This document shows positions 44,003 to 52,051 of a stretch of DNA of 64,000 nucleotides, one piece after another. This stretch comes from Methylomonas paludis (GTDB lineage Bacteria; Pseudomonadota; Gammaproteobacteria; Methylococcales; Methylomonadaceae). The notes below the pieces were generated by a model. That model ran no database searches and had not been told where the DNA came from. It worked only from the letters and a program-made list of their open reading frames with translations. A program made the translations under genes and the position numbers. How positions within the stretch are numbered: the stretch's first letter is position 1; the number at the start of each line of letters is the position of its first letter. The stretch is taken from assembly GCF_018734325.1 (NCBI RefSeq), contig NZ_CP073754.1:2294001-2358000 (forward strand). Reading direction: 5' to 3'.

Positions 44003-44362
44003 TTATAAAACCGACTGATAATCCAGCACCGGATGCGGCTTCATGCGATTAATATCATAACCTTCCAACAACCAGTTCAGTTGCTGTACGCTTAACGTCA
44101 CCGTGCCAGACTCGCTGGGTTTTGGCCAGAAAAACCGTGCTTTCTCCAAACGCTTCTGCCATAGACAAAAACCATTACGCTCCCAATACAGCAACTTGAT
44201 AGCCGTGGCTGACCGATTTCTAAACACATACAAACAATCAGCAAACGGATTTAAACTCAACTGCGCTTCCACCAGGACCGCCAAACTGGCAGCGCCCTTC
44301 CTGAAATCAACCGGTTGTTCGCATAAATAAACTGCCCAATCGACGGAAAGGGGCCGCATCAT
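44003..44362 (-). CDS. tnpB: IS66 accessory protein TnpB
   Basis: The 119-residue Orf2 protein has CEQPVDFRKGAASLAVLVEA, FADCLYVFRNRSATAIKLLY and LYWERNGFCLWQKRLEKARF, all hallmarks of IS66 TnpB. The start overlaps the tnpA stop by four bases. The ATG at 44362 fits; the longer frame from 44401 would lie inside tnpA. It is required for transposition in IS66 elements but has no known catalytic motif. Confidence 0.95.
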   Translation of the reverse strand: MMRPLSVDWAVYLCEQPVDFRKGAASLAVLVEAQLSLNPFADCLYVFRNRSATAIKLLYWERNGFCLWQKRLEKARFFWPKPSESGTVTLSVQQLNWLLEGYDINRMKPHPVLDYQSVL

Positions 44363-44742
44363 GCTGGCAACCTCGACAACCCGGTCAGCACCGCCAGGCA
44401 ATGCTCGGTATCAATGGCTTGAAATTGACATTCAATGCCATTGGGTAGGCGCAGCCACAGCGTTGGCCGTTCAAGTGAGCCACTCGTCACCGGCTGTACC
44501 ATCTGCACAGGATGAAAAGTCGCTGTGCCAGCGCCGGTCTGCACAGCACGGCTTGGCCACTCACGCTTACGCTTGATCCAGTGATATAAAGATTTATCGG
44601 CCAATTGGTGTTGCCGGGCATACACGGCAATACTCAAACCTGACGCCAGGCATTGCTCGACATGGGCAAACCAAAAGCGCTGCGTATCGGTTAGACTTAC
44701 AGCATCCGTTGGCTGGGTATTTTCTGAAAGGGGCTGGTTCAT
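44359..44742 (-). CDS. tnpA: IS66 accessory protein TnpA (HTH)
   Basis: The 127-residue protein has an HTH near its N-terminus (FWFAHVEQCLASGLSIAVYA, QHQLADKSLYHWIKRKR) and a C-terminal domain (LWLRLPNGIECQFQAID), as in IS66 TnpA proteins. It is the first gene of the IS, 82 bp from the right end. Confidence 0.92.
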   Translation of the reverse strand: MNQPLSENTQPTDAVSLTDTQRFWFAHVEQCLASGLSIAVYARQHQLADKSLYHWIKRKREWPSRAVQTGAGTATFHPVQMVQPVTSGSLERPTLWLRLPNGIECQFQAIDTEHCLAVLTGLSRLPA

Positions 44743-44894
44743 CGGGTATCCTCATCAATTGACGGTGACGATACTTTCCCAAATTCAATTAATTATGGGT
44801 AGATGGGGTTTGTTAAGCGCTTACAACGAGCCAGGTTGGGAGGCAACTTTGGTTGAGGAGTACGAGCCGGAATTTGCCAAAATCCGTAAGAGTA

Positions 44895-44965
44895 TGGATG
44901 CTTTGGGTAAAATTCGGGATAGGGTCAAGTTTTATTCCAAATTGATGGAGGAAAACAAATTGGAT
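44895..44965 (+). repeat. 3' end of the mobI-like gene, copy A of a direct repeat
   Basis: The last 70 bp of the mobI-like frame (GATGGATGCTTTGGGTAAAA to GGAGGAAAACAAATTGGAT) recur about 85% identical at 45393-45462, on the other side of the 128-residue membrane protein gene. The cassette 44989-45375 is thus flanked by direct repeats. Confidence 0.75.
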
Positions 44966-44988
44966 TAAATTAAGTTGTATTCGCCTTG

Positions 44989-45375
44989 TTATGCATCGAT
45001 TTGAAGCTCGTTTCGAACACCTTGCTTGATAAGATTCACTAGAGCTGGAAGTGCTTTGTTTGCTGCTTCCAAGTCTTTAGTCTCAATTGCGTTAACGAGT
45101 TTCTCTATCAAATCAATGTCATTTTGTGTACCGTATAGATGGAAGGATTCTCGTGCGGCGGCAAGTTTCTCTACTACGTCTGGATTAGCAAACGCATTAC
45201 CATTTTTCTGAATTTCGCGCCAAACTGGCAAAAATGATTCAAGAGCCTTAATCCTAAAGTCAAGGCGTTTCAAATGTATATTGTTTTCGCGGTTTAGTTT
45301 CCCGGTTCGATACCAACCAAAAGAGACTACTAACCCGCCTAAAATAGCTGCGAATATTGGCATATATTCTTGCAT
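44989..45375 (-). CDS. Small membrane-anchored protein downstream of the OLD nuclease
   Basis: The 128-residue protein has one N-terminal transmembrane helix (MPIFAAILGGLVVSFGWYRT), a basic stretch and a long amphipathic C-terminal part (KRLDFRIKALESFLPVWREI, EKLVNAIETKDLEAANKALP). AGGAG precedes the ATG. It follows the OLD gene in the same direction, with about 160 bp and a direct repeat between. I do not recognise a family; a membrane partner of the OLD nuclease is one possibility. Confidence 0.55.
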   Translation of the reverse strand: MQEYMPIFAAILGGLVVSFGWYRTGKLNRENNIHLKRLDFRIKALESFLPVWREIQKNGNAFANPDVVEKLAAARESFHLYGTQNDIDLIEKLVNAIETKDLEAANKALPALVNLIKQGVRNELQIDA

Positions 45376-45392
45376 AGATAACTCCTAATGAG

Positions 45393-45462
45393 GATGGATG
45401 CTTTGGGTAATCGGGATAGGGTCAAGTTTTATTCTAAATTTCTGGAGGAATATAAATTACAT
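45393..45462 (+). repeat. Diverged copy of the mobI-like 3' end, copy B of a direct repeat
   Basis: This segment is about 85% identical to 44895-44965, with a three-base gap (GGGTAATCGGG versus GGGTAAAATTCGGG). It has no start codon of its own and is a leftover of a duplication or recombination event around the cassette gene. Confidence 0.75.
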
Positions 45463-45533
45463 AAAGTATGCTTGATTGTTTGAGCATTTTTAACATCCCT
45501 TCAGCAAATAGATGGCCTTACCGGTAATACAAC

Positions 45534-47585
45534 TTATGCTAATAAGCGATCCAAAATTCCTTGTAAGGCTGTAATGTCATCTGTCTCATGTTTCACTAGC
45601 TCTTGAATAAGTGTTTTTTTGAATCGGACAAGATCAAAGTTTATTTGATATTTTCGTTGAAGATCATCAAATAGACGTTTGCCGCTGCAAAGTTTCTTCC
45701 AGTCATTTTCCCAAATGGGTTCGAGTTCTGTTCTTGTGGTATTGCATCTCTCAACAAAATTTTCCTCCCAATTTTCTTGGTTCAGAATATTTTTTATTTC
45801 AGAAAGCGTTTCATTAAGTTGGTTATACTGTAATTCAGCAATCTCAATGTTTGTTTTACGATTAATATCTTTCTTTAATAGGCCAACCCTAAGAGATCTA
45901 AATGGATTTAAGTGCTTTTGCTGAACTACCTCATCCAATTGGTCTAATGCTAATTGCTTAAGCTCACGAGCAAACGCGCCTCTTGATTCTGGAGGTGTTT
46001 TACCATGCATATTAATTAGATTGAATAAACAAGTTTCATCGATTAAATAATTTTCAATACAGTATTTTTGAAGTTGCTCAACTTTTACAAGAGCTGTGCT
46101 TGGTAAACCAGATGGTTTCGAATCATGATCAAAAAGAAATGCATGTCGCTCTTTTACGCCCCCTTTTTTTTCTGCGGCTTGTAAATCACGAATTGATTTT
46201 TCAATTTCAGTTCTGCCATTTAATGGTTTGACCAATATTCCAGAAAGAATTTTTTGAAATCCAACTTCAAGAATAGCAACATCAGTATCACCTTCAACAA
46301 AGATAGTACCTTTTGATGTGAGTGCTTGTTCTGCACTAACCCCCAATCTACTCATTGCCTCGCGCATTTCATCAGTATCTTGTAATAATACCGGAGATAT
46401 ATCACGATCGTTGCGAAGATGAAATAATTCAGAATTATGATTCTCATATGCATCTTTAAGAATTTCTACGCTATGAGTTGAAATCAAAAACTGACAATCG
46501 GTTTCTCTAATTATGTAATCTACAAGATATGGAAGAATTTTTTTGCAAACCGCAGGGTTTAAATGCAATTCTGGCTCGTCTACTAGAATTATACTGCCCG
46601 GTACAGATGCGGTTCTATATAGAAGAAAGCTTAATATTAAACCTTTTTCACCACTACTTAAGCTATCTATGTCAAAAACTCGATCTGATTTAGTATCGCG
46701 TATTAGAACAGAAACGAGTCCTGTTTGTTTTTGTCTTAATCCAACAAACTCTTTACCAGGTAAGAGCGTTTCAAATATTGAGTCAAAGTCTTTTTTTAAG
46801 TCACGATGCTCAATTCCTGCCAATACTGCTTGATTAACAACTGTTTGTTTTAATCGTCCATATTTGGACGTTGCATGAGCAAGATGACTATCAGCCTGGG
46901 CTTTGAAATCTTGTGCTCCTACTTGTATAGCAATCTCACCCTGAGGCATCGATCTATCGGCTGGAAAATAGCTTAAAATTGCTCGATCGGGTTGTAATCT
47001 TTGCTCTAAGAAGCCAGCGAACAAATTATTCACAGCAGATGAGCTGTTCATTTGTTGGGCAGATATATCAACTGACATTTCGATAGCTTTGTCTGGGTTT
47101 AACTGTTCCCAAGCCCTGTCAACTTCATTAGTTGCAGATTGCAGAGCTTCCTTCCCTTGAGAAGTAGAAAAATACGCTCTAAGATCAAACTGAGGATCAT
47201 CGGGCGTTCGTCCAAGTAAAATAGTAGTAAGACTCCGAGCAATTTGAGGTTTGGCTTGCCTAAGCATTTCAATTTCTTCAGCTGAAAAACTTATGAACAA
47301 TGAAATTTTCAAGGATTGATTAGGGTCACCCGCCAAAGCAGAAATATCAAATTGAAATGTGTTCTGAAAGAAGTGAGCGCTTGTAGCTCCAAGATTAATT
47401 AGGACGTTCCGCAATTCATCTTGCATTCTTGGGAACAGAATTGCTTTTGCTAGACGAATTGCTTCAAATATTGAACTTTTCCCAACTGCATTTGGGCCGA
47501 CAACCACAGCGATATTTTTACTTAGTTCAAACTCAATCTCCGCCAACCGTCTGAAATTGTTTATATAAATTTTTTTTAATTTCAT
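45534..47585 (-). CDS. OLD-family ATP-dependent nuclease (AAA plus TOPRIM)
   Basis: The 683-residue protein begins KLKKIYINNFRRLAEIEFEL with a Walker A VVVGPNAVGKSSIFEAIRLA, an ABC-type signature DSLSSGEKGLILSFLLYRT, a Walker B SIILVDEPELHLNP with the switch His in FLISTHSVEIL, then a TOPRIM part with Glu in TIFVEGDTDVAILEVG and the DxD in AFLFDHDSK. This is the plan of OLD nucleases that act in phage defence. It stands alone, without a GajB or AriB-type partner; the next gene is a small membrane protein. It appears intact. Confidence 0.9.
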   Translation of the reverse strand: MKLKKIYINNFRRLAEIEFELSKNIAVVVGPNAVGKSSIFEAIRLAKAILFPRMQDELRNVLINLGATSAHFFQNTFQFDISALAGDPNQSLKISLFISFSAEEIEMLRQAKPQIARSLTTILLGRTPDDPQFDLRAYFSTSQGKEALQSATNEVDRAWEQLNPDKAIEMSVDISAQQMNSSSAVNNLFAGFLEQRLQPDRAILSYFPADRSMPQGEIAIQVGAQDFKAQADSHLAHATSKYGRLKQTVVNQAVLAGIEHRDLKKDFDSIFETLLPGKEFVGLRQKQTGLVSVLIRDTKSDRVFDIDSLSSGEKGLILSFLLYRTASVPGSIILVDEPELHLNPAVCKKILPYLVDYIIRETDCQFLISTHSVEILKDAYENHNSELFHLRNDRDISPVLLQDTDEMREAMSRLGVSAEQALTSKGTIFVEGDTDVAILEVGFQKILSGILVKPLNGRTEIEKSIRDLQAAEKKGGVKERHAFLFDHDSKPSGLPSTALVKVEQLQKYCIENYLIDETCLFNLINMHGKTPPESRGAFARELKQLALDQLDEVVQQKHLNPFRSLRVGLLKKDINRKTNIEIAELQYNQLNETLSEIKNILNQENWEENFVERCNTTRTELEPIWENDWKKLCSGKRLFDDLQRKYQINFDLVRFKKTLIQELVKHETDDITALQGILDRLLA

Positions 47586-47852
47586 TTGGCCTTTTTCCTT
47601 AGTTTGTTAAATTTGAAAATAGTTTTCTCACACTTATCAAATAACTTAGTGACATGAAACCACAAATGGTAACAATGGCATACTCTAGAATTCATGCATA
47701 TTCTATCAAACAAAGCAAGAGTTGCTATCGACGGCTTAAGCCACACAAACTTGCCATAGAGCTTGCGGGCAACAGGTAATTACCTTGCCTTTCAAAAATT
47801 ACTAGAATGCTAATTCTATTCAGTTACTTTTGCTTTGCTAACATCCAATATC
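47586..47852. other. Intergenic region between integrase and OLD gene
   Basis: About 270 bp of AT-rich sequence with no gene. I see no strong terminator or promoter, apart from weak AT-rich boxes upstream of the OLD start. Confidence 0.4.
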
Positions 47853-49106
47853 TCACACCAATTTCCTAAACGGTATCACCTGAGCCCCTGACTTCAAACC
47901 ATCCAGATAATCCGCCCAAGACTGCATCATGCGCCGATGCTCATCTAAATACTGCGCCCGATTATAAGCTGCTCTAACCTGATCCCGTGGCGCATGGGCC
48001 AATTGCCGCTCAATCGCGTCTGGATTCCAGCCTTGCTCATTTAGCAAGGTTGAGGCAGTGGTTCTAAAACCGTGGGCAGTCATAACATCACTATCGTAAC
48101 CTAAAGATTTTAGTGCCGTTCTGATGGTATTATCGGACATTGGCCTGCCATCGCCTCTACTGGATGGAAATACATATTGACCGTTACCAGTTAGCGGATG
48201 GATGGCTTCCAGTATTGCTACTGCCTGGGTAGATAGCGGCACGATATGGTGAAAATCCGTTTTAGAAATATAGGGTCGCCATTCCCGAACTGTCAGGTCG
48301 ACATCCTCCCAAAGCATTTGCCTGATTTCACCTGGTCTTTGAAACAGCAATGGCGACAGCCTAAATGCTGACTGGACAACAAAAGTGCCTTGGTAATTGC
48401 TAATATCTCGCAGTAATTGTGCGACCTGTTTAGGATCGATAATTGCTGCGCGATGCTTAACTTTTTGGGCGGGAATCTGTTTGGCCACCGGATGGGCTGG
48501 ATCGTATTCCGTATAGTTATGCACTACCGCGTAGGCAAATATGGCGCTAATTTCGGCATGCAGGCGATGTGCTGTTTCCAGCTGACCTTTATCGATTAAG
48601 GGTTTGAGAGCTGCCAAAACTTCTGCTGACTTAATGGCATTGATGGCTTTGTCGCCAAGCGTTGGAAATGCCAAGCGCTCGATCCGGCTGGTTTTTTTGA
48701 TATGCGTGGTAGCGGTGGTGAGATGGGCGATTGAGTCCAGCCATTTTCTGGCGACATCAGCAAAGCTGTTTAGAATTGGCAGGCCATCGCTAACCCGTTC
48801 TTCATTTAATTTATCAAGCTGTTTTGTTTGCCGGCTTACTTTTCTGATTTCGCCTGGATCAATGCCGTTGGCTATGTTTTCGCGAGCTTCTTCTGCTTTG
48901 CGTCTAGCTGTCTCCAAAGAAACGTTTGGATACACGCCCAAGGAAACTTTTTTGCGCTTGCCCTGAAAGGTGTAAATGAAATGCCACCACTTGGAGCCAT
49001 TCACTTTAACGAGCAAGTAAAGACCGCCACCATCGTTGATCATCCGATCTTTTGTGTCAGGCTTTGCAGCCCTGTAAACCACGTCTTTATTGAGTTTTAA
49101 TGCCAT
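47853..49106 (-). CDS. int: Tyrosine recombinase (P4-type integrase) of the tRNA-Leu island
   Basis: The 417-residue integrase has a DUF4102 arm-binding domain (RMINDGGGLYLLVKVNGSKW, SLGVYPNVSLETARRKAEEA), a core-binding SAM-like domain, and the catalytic domain with the Arg (SPLLFQRPGEIRQMLWEDVD), the HGFRTTASTLLNEQGW box, the His in QLAHAPRDQVRAAYNRAQYL and the Tyr in this last block. I start it at the ATG at 49104-49106. It lies about 190 bp from tRNA-Leu, so it is the integrase of the island. Confidence 0.95.
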   Translation of the reverse strand: MALKLNKDVVYRAAKPDTKDRMINDGGGLYLLVKVNGSKWWHFIYTFQGKRKKVSLGVYPNVSLETARRKAEEARENIANGIDPGEIRKVSRQTKQLDKLNEERVSDGLPILNSFADVARKWLDSIAHLTTATTHIKKTSRIERLAFPTLGDKAINAIKSAEVLAALKPLIDKGQLETAHRLHAEISAIFAYAVVHNYTEYDPAHPVAKQIPAQKVKHRAAIIDPKQVAQLLRDISNYQGTFVVQSAFRLSPLLFQRPGEIRQMLWEDVDLTVREWRPYISKTDFHHIVPLSTQAVAILEAIHPLTGNGQYVFPSSRGDGRPMSDNTIRTALKSLGYDSDVMTAHGFRTTASTLLNEQGWNPDAIERQLAHAPRDQVRAAYNRAQYLDEHRRMMQSWADYLDGLKSGAQVIPFRKLV

Positions 49107-49114
49107 GTATCCAC

Positions 49115-49185
49115 CCAAATCGTGCCAATTATTATGCCAATTTTAAACACATTTTAAGAGTTGTAACAATAAATGGCACGATTTT
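49115..49185. promoter_or_regulatory. Candidate integrase arm-binding sites
   Basis: Just upstream of int, the complement strand reads TTTAAAATTGGCATAATAAT and then TTGGCAC, similar to the TTTAAAAGTTGTAAC..ATAATTGGCATAAATTTGG stretches that flank the scars at 29.79 and 33.57 kb. TTTTAAGAGTTGTAACAATA also occurs here (49151-49170). Shared sites near both ends of the islands suggest recognition by the integrase or its helper proteins. Confidence 0.45.
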
Positions 49186-49222
49186 GACTGCATTGCACTG
49201 GTTTTTACCGGATTCCATTGGA

Positions 49223-49260
49223 CAACAAAAAACCCGCCAAGCCAGACAGCTTGCGGGTTT
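49223..49260 (-). terminator. Terminator after tRNA-Leu
   Basis: Leftward, AAACCCGCAAGC pairs with GCTTGGCGGGTTTTTTG around the loop TGTCTG, giving an 11-bp stem with one bulge and a T run. It ends the secG-tRNA transcript. Close copies occur at 31431-31465 and 33415-33450. Confidence 0.8.
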
Positions 49261-49293
49261 TTGGACTTTATTGCATCACACTGGATGCTGAAA

Positions 49294-49378
49294 TGGTACC
49301 GATGGCCGGATTTGAACCGGCACGACTTGCGTCACCACCCCCTCAAGATGGCGTGTCTACCAATTTCACCACATCGGC
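49294..49378 (-). tRNA. tRNA-Leu (anticodon GAG)
   Basis: Leftward 85-nt gene: acceptor GCCGATG pairs with CATCGGT, then the discriminator A and encoded CCA. The anticodon arm CCATC-TTGAGGG-GGTGG gives anticodon GAG. The long variable arm (TGACGCAAGTCG) is of the leucine class, and the T arm CCGGTTCAAATCCGG is normal. Its 3' end is the integration site; the tRNA remains intact after insertion. It follows secG by 10 bp. Confidence 0.96.
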
Positions 49379-49388
49379 TTAAAACTGT

Positions 49389-49811
49389 TTAGTTGGCCTT
49401 GGGTTGTTCAGCCGGAGCAGGTTCTACCTGTTTTAAGGCCGGTGCGGCAGGCACAGCAGTTTCCGGCAGCGCGGCAGCAGTAGGTGCCGCATCTTCAGCG
49501 GGCTTTACGCTTGATAAAGGCACATCGGAAGCAGATTGTTCGACGCTGATGGTATCGATCAAATCAGTTTTTTTGCTGTGATAACCGCTTAAAAACGCCA
49601 AACCCAGGCTGGTCACAAAGAATAGACCGGCAAAAATGGCAGTGGTTCTGGACAGGAAAGAGGCAGAGCCTTGGGCACCAAACACGGAACCGGATGAACC
49701 GCTACCAAAGGCAGCTCCGGCGTCTGCGCCTTTACCATGCTGGATCAGCACCAGGCCGATTATGCCTATGCCCAACAGGATGTGAATAACAATAATAATT
49801 TGGTACAACAT
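49389..49811 (-). CDS. secG: Preprotein translocase subunit SecG
   Basis: The 140-residue SecG has two transmembrane helices (MLYQIIIVIHILLGIGIIGL and AIFAGLFFVTSLGLAFLSGY) and the conserved IQHGKGADAGAAFGSGSSGS loop, followed by a long Ala/Pro-rich tail. I start it at ATG 49809-49811 (AGGA upstream); the longer frame from 49871 overlaps tpiA. SecG assists protein export through SecYEG. It is in the tpiA-secG-tRNA-Leu order typical of gammaproteobacteria. Confidence 0.95.
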   Translation of the reverse strand: MLYQIIIVIHILLGIGIIGLVLIQHGKGADAGAAFGSGSSGSVFGAQGSASFLSRTTAIFAGLFFVTSLGLAFLSGYHSKKTDLIDTISVEQSASDVPLSSVKPAEDAAPTAAALPETAVPAAPALKQVEPAPAEQPKAN

Positions 49812-49833
49812 ATAAATCCTAAACTGTAAAAAA

Positions 49834-50580
49834 CTAGACTGAATGACTAATTTGCAAAAAGCCTTTGGCATCCAGTGAGGCTCCGCCTACCAGGCCACCG
49901 TCGATGTCGGGCTGGGCAAACAAGCCTTTGGCGTTGTCTGCTTTAACACTACCGCCGTATAAAATTTGCAGCTTGGCGGCAATTTCCGGATTCAGCGCAG
50001 CAATGCGGCTACGGATGTAGGCATGCACTTCCTGAGCTTGCTCGTCGGTAGCGGTTTTGCCGGTGCCGATGGCCCACACGGGTTCGTAAGCGATAACAGC
50101 ATTGGCAAATGCTTCAATGCCGGTGGTGTTGATCACGGCATCCAGTTGGGCGTCGATAACGCTGAAAGTTTGATCAGCTTCACGTTCTGCCAAGGTTTCA
50201 CCAACACACAATACTGGGATGATGTTTTGTTTAAGCGCTTGGGCAAAGCGGTTGGCAACAGACTGGTTGGTGTCGCCGTAATAGCTGCGTCTTTCTGAGT
50301 GGCCAACCAGCGCATATTTGATGCCAGAGTCAGCCAGCATGGCAGCAGAAACTTCACCAGTGTAAGCGCCGGCAGCTTGATCAGCAACGTTTTGCGCGCC
50401 GACTGCGATGGCAGAACCGGCTAAAGCGTTACGAATATCTGTCAGGTAGATGAAAGGAACACAAACAGCAACTTCCTGCTCTACCGTACCCAAGCCTTCT
50501 GCTAAGGCGGTAGCAAGTTGAATTCCCTCTTCACGAGAGCCATTCATTTTCCAATTCCCCATTATCAAAGACCGGCGCAT
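49834..50580 (-). CDS. tpiA: Triosephosphate isomerase
   Basis: The 248-residue TIM has GNWKMNGS at the start, the catalytic His in VGHSERRSYYGD, Glu in AVIAYEPVWAIGTGKTATDEQ (motif AYEPVWAIGTG), and the phosphate loop YGGSVKADNAK. It interconverts dihydroxyacetone phosphate and glyceraldehyde 3-phosphate. GGAG precedes the ATG at 50580. Confidence 0.97.
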   Translation of the reverse strand: MRRSLIMGNWKMNGSREEGIQLATALAEGLGTVEQEVAVCVPFIYLTDIRNALAGSAIAVGAQNVADQAAGAYTGEVSAAMLADSGIKYALVGHSERRSYYGDTNQSVANRFAQALKQNIIPVLCVGETLAEREADQTFSVIDAQLDAVINTTGIEAFANAVIAYEPVWAIGTGKTATDEQAQEVHAYIRSRIAALNPEIAAKLQILYGGSVKADNAKGLFAQPDIDGGLVGGASLDAKGFLQISHSV

Positions 50581-50634
50581 TACTTACTCCAAACTGAATA
50601 AAGCAGACTATGATATACGCTGCAGCGTTTCTGT

Positions 50635-51981
50635 TCAAGATGCGATTGCGGTTTTAACATCGTTCGCCAGTTGCTGAGCATATTTTTTCACATCATCGGC
50701 ATCCACGCCTTCCACCATAACTCTGACCAAAGGCTCGGTACCAGATGATCTGAGCAATACCCTGCCCTTGTCACCCAGTTTTTTCTCGACATCGGCCACA
50801 GCGGCTTTCATGCCGGTCAGTTTATCAATCTGGACTTTTCTGTCGGTTTTGATGTTGAGTAGTACCTGCGGATATTTACTCATGCCCGACTTCAGTTCGT
50901 GCAGACTTTTACCGGTACGCTGCATTTCCGCCAGCACCTGCAGGGCGGCAACAATTCCATCGCCGGTGGTGGTTTTATCCAGGCAGATAATATGCCCAGA
51001 ACCTTCGCCACCCAGTTTGCCGCCGTGTTCCAGCAGCATTTCCATGACATAACGATCGCCAACATTGGCGCGCAGCAGGGGGATGCCCAGTTTGCCCAGG
51101 GCATGCTCCATCCCCAGATTGGACATCAGCGTACCGACCACCGGGCCGGTTAATTTGCCTTGATCTATCAGGGATTTGGCGATGATATAGATTAATTCGT
51201 CACCATCGACAATTTCGCCCTTGTCATCTACCATAATCACCCGGTCGCCATCACCATCCAGGGCTATACCCAAGTCTGCCCGAAATTCCAGCACCTTTTG
51301 CGCCAGTGTTTCGGGTTTGGTAGCACCGCATTCATCATTAATATTCAGACCATTAGGCTCAGCAGAAATGGCTACCACTTCTGCGCCGACTTCGCGGAAC
51401 ACATGAGGCGCTATATGATAGGTGGCGCCGTTGGCACAATCGATGACTAGTCGCATGCCTTTAAAATCCAGCTGGGTAGGTACGGTGGCCTTACAAAATT
51501 CGATGTAACGGCCCGCGGCATCAGTAATACGCTTGACTTTGCCCAGTCTGGCCGACTCAACAGTCGTCATTGGTGCATCCAGATAATGTTCTATTTTTTT
51601 CTCAATTTCATCCGGTAGCTTGGTGCCGTTAATCGAGAAAAATTTGATGCCGTTATCGTAATAAGGATTATGCGAAGCACTAATCACTATACCGGCCCGG
51701 GCCCTTAGGGTACGGGTCAGATAGGCAATAGCCGGGGTGGGCATAGGCCCTAACATGCGGGTATCCACACCAGCCGCCGATAAACCGGCTTCCAGTGCCG
51801 ATTCAAACATATAGCCGGAAATACGGGTATCTTTACCCACCAGCACAAAGCCGCTGCCTTCTTTGGCAAATACCCGTCCGGCAGCCCAGCCCAGTTTTAA
51901 CATAAAATCAACAGTGATGGGATATTCACCAACTTTGCCGCGTATCCCATCGGTTCCAAAATACTTTTTAGCCATACTCAT
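50635..51981 (-). CDS. glmM: Phosphoglucosamine mutase
   Basis: The 448-residue GlmM has the phosphoserine loop [20 protein letters not shown], the metal-binding [11 protein letters not shown], and a C-terminal [16 protein letters not shown] phosphate-binding loop. It converts glucosamine 6-phosphate to glucosamine 1-phosphate for cell wall and lipid A precursors. The start may be 51981 or ATG 51975 ([14 protein letters not shown]). In most gammaproteobacteria folP lies between ftsH and glmM; it is absent here. Confidence 0.97.
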   Translation of the reverse strand: MSMAKKYFGTDGIRGKVGEYPITVDFMLKLGWAAGRVFAKEGSGFVLVGKDTRISGYMFESALEAGLSAAGVDTRMLGPMPTPAIAYLTRTLRARAGIVISASHNPYYDNGIKFFSINGTKLPDEIEKKIEHYLDAPMTTVESARLGKVKRITDAAGRYIEFCKATVPTQLDFKGMRLVIDCANGATYHIAPHVFREVGAEVVAISAEPNGLNINDECGATKPETLAQKVLEFRADLGIALDGDGDRVIMVDDKGEIVDGDELIYIIAKSLIDQGKLTGPVVGTLMSNLGMEHALGKLGIPLLRANVGDRYVMEMLLEHGGKLGGEGSGHIICLDKTTTGDGIVAALQVLAEMQRTGKSLHELKSGMSKYPQVLLNIKTDRKVQIDKLTGMKAAVADVEKKLGDKGRVLLRSSGTEPLVRVMVEGVDADDVKKYAQQLANDVKTAIAS

Positions 51982-52002
51982 TTATTACTACGTTTCCTGC
52001 AC

Positions 52003-52029
52003 AAAAAAAAGAGAGGCCTAAGCCTCTCT
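52003..52029 (-). terminator. Terminator of ftsH
   Basis: Leftward, an 8-bp stem AGAGAGGC / GCCTCTCT with a TTAG loop is followed by eight T residues. It separates ftsH from glmM, so glmM needs its own promoter or read-through. Confidence 0.85.
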
Positions 52030-52051
52030 CGATTCAGTTTAATACTAAATC

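Larger units (their letters stand above)
42290..44824 (-). mobile_element. IS66-family insertion sequence, complete (2,535 bp)
   Basis: Ends are GTAAGCGGTTATCAAACCCC (left) and, as complement, GTAAGCGCTTAACAAACCCC (right), typical IS66 termini, followed by CATCTA on both sides. The flanks are perfect 8-bp duplications AACGAGCC at 42282-42289 and 44825-44832. It carries tnpA, tnpB and tnpC in the usual order, all intact, so it may still be mobile. Confidence 0.97.
41952..44968 (+). pseudogene. MobI-like gene split by IS66
   Basis: The 5' part is 41952-42289 and the 3' part 44833-44968. With one copy of the 8-bp duplication AACGAGCC the two join in frame into a 157-residue protein: ...YPLGRFLQNEP-GWEATLVEEY... 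and end KFYSKLMEENKLD. The length and blocks (YNVARMLVDDYWRMF, SFSIEWFRISS, KGAGFSYP) resemble MobI of SXT/IncA-C elements, which is needed to start conjugative transfer at oriT. As it stands, the gene ends a few codons into IS66, after residue P112. Family assignment is by resemblance only. Confidence 0.65.

Noticed and set aside
49294-49378. Additional intact tRNA genes at 29.7, 31.5 and 33.5 kb
   Set aside because: Only the 3' part of tRNA-Leu is present at these places, without anticodon or acceptor 5' strand; they are integration scars.
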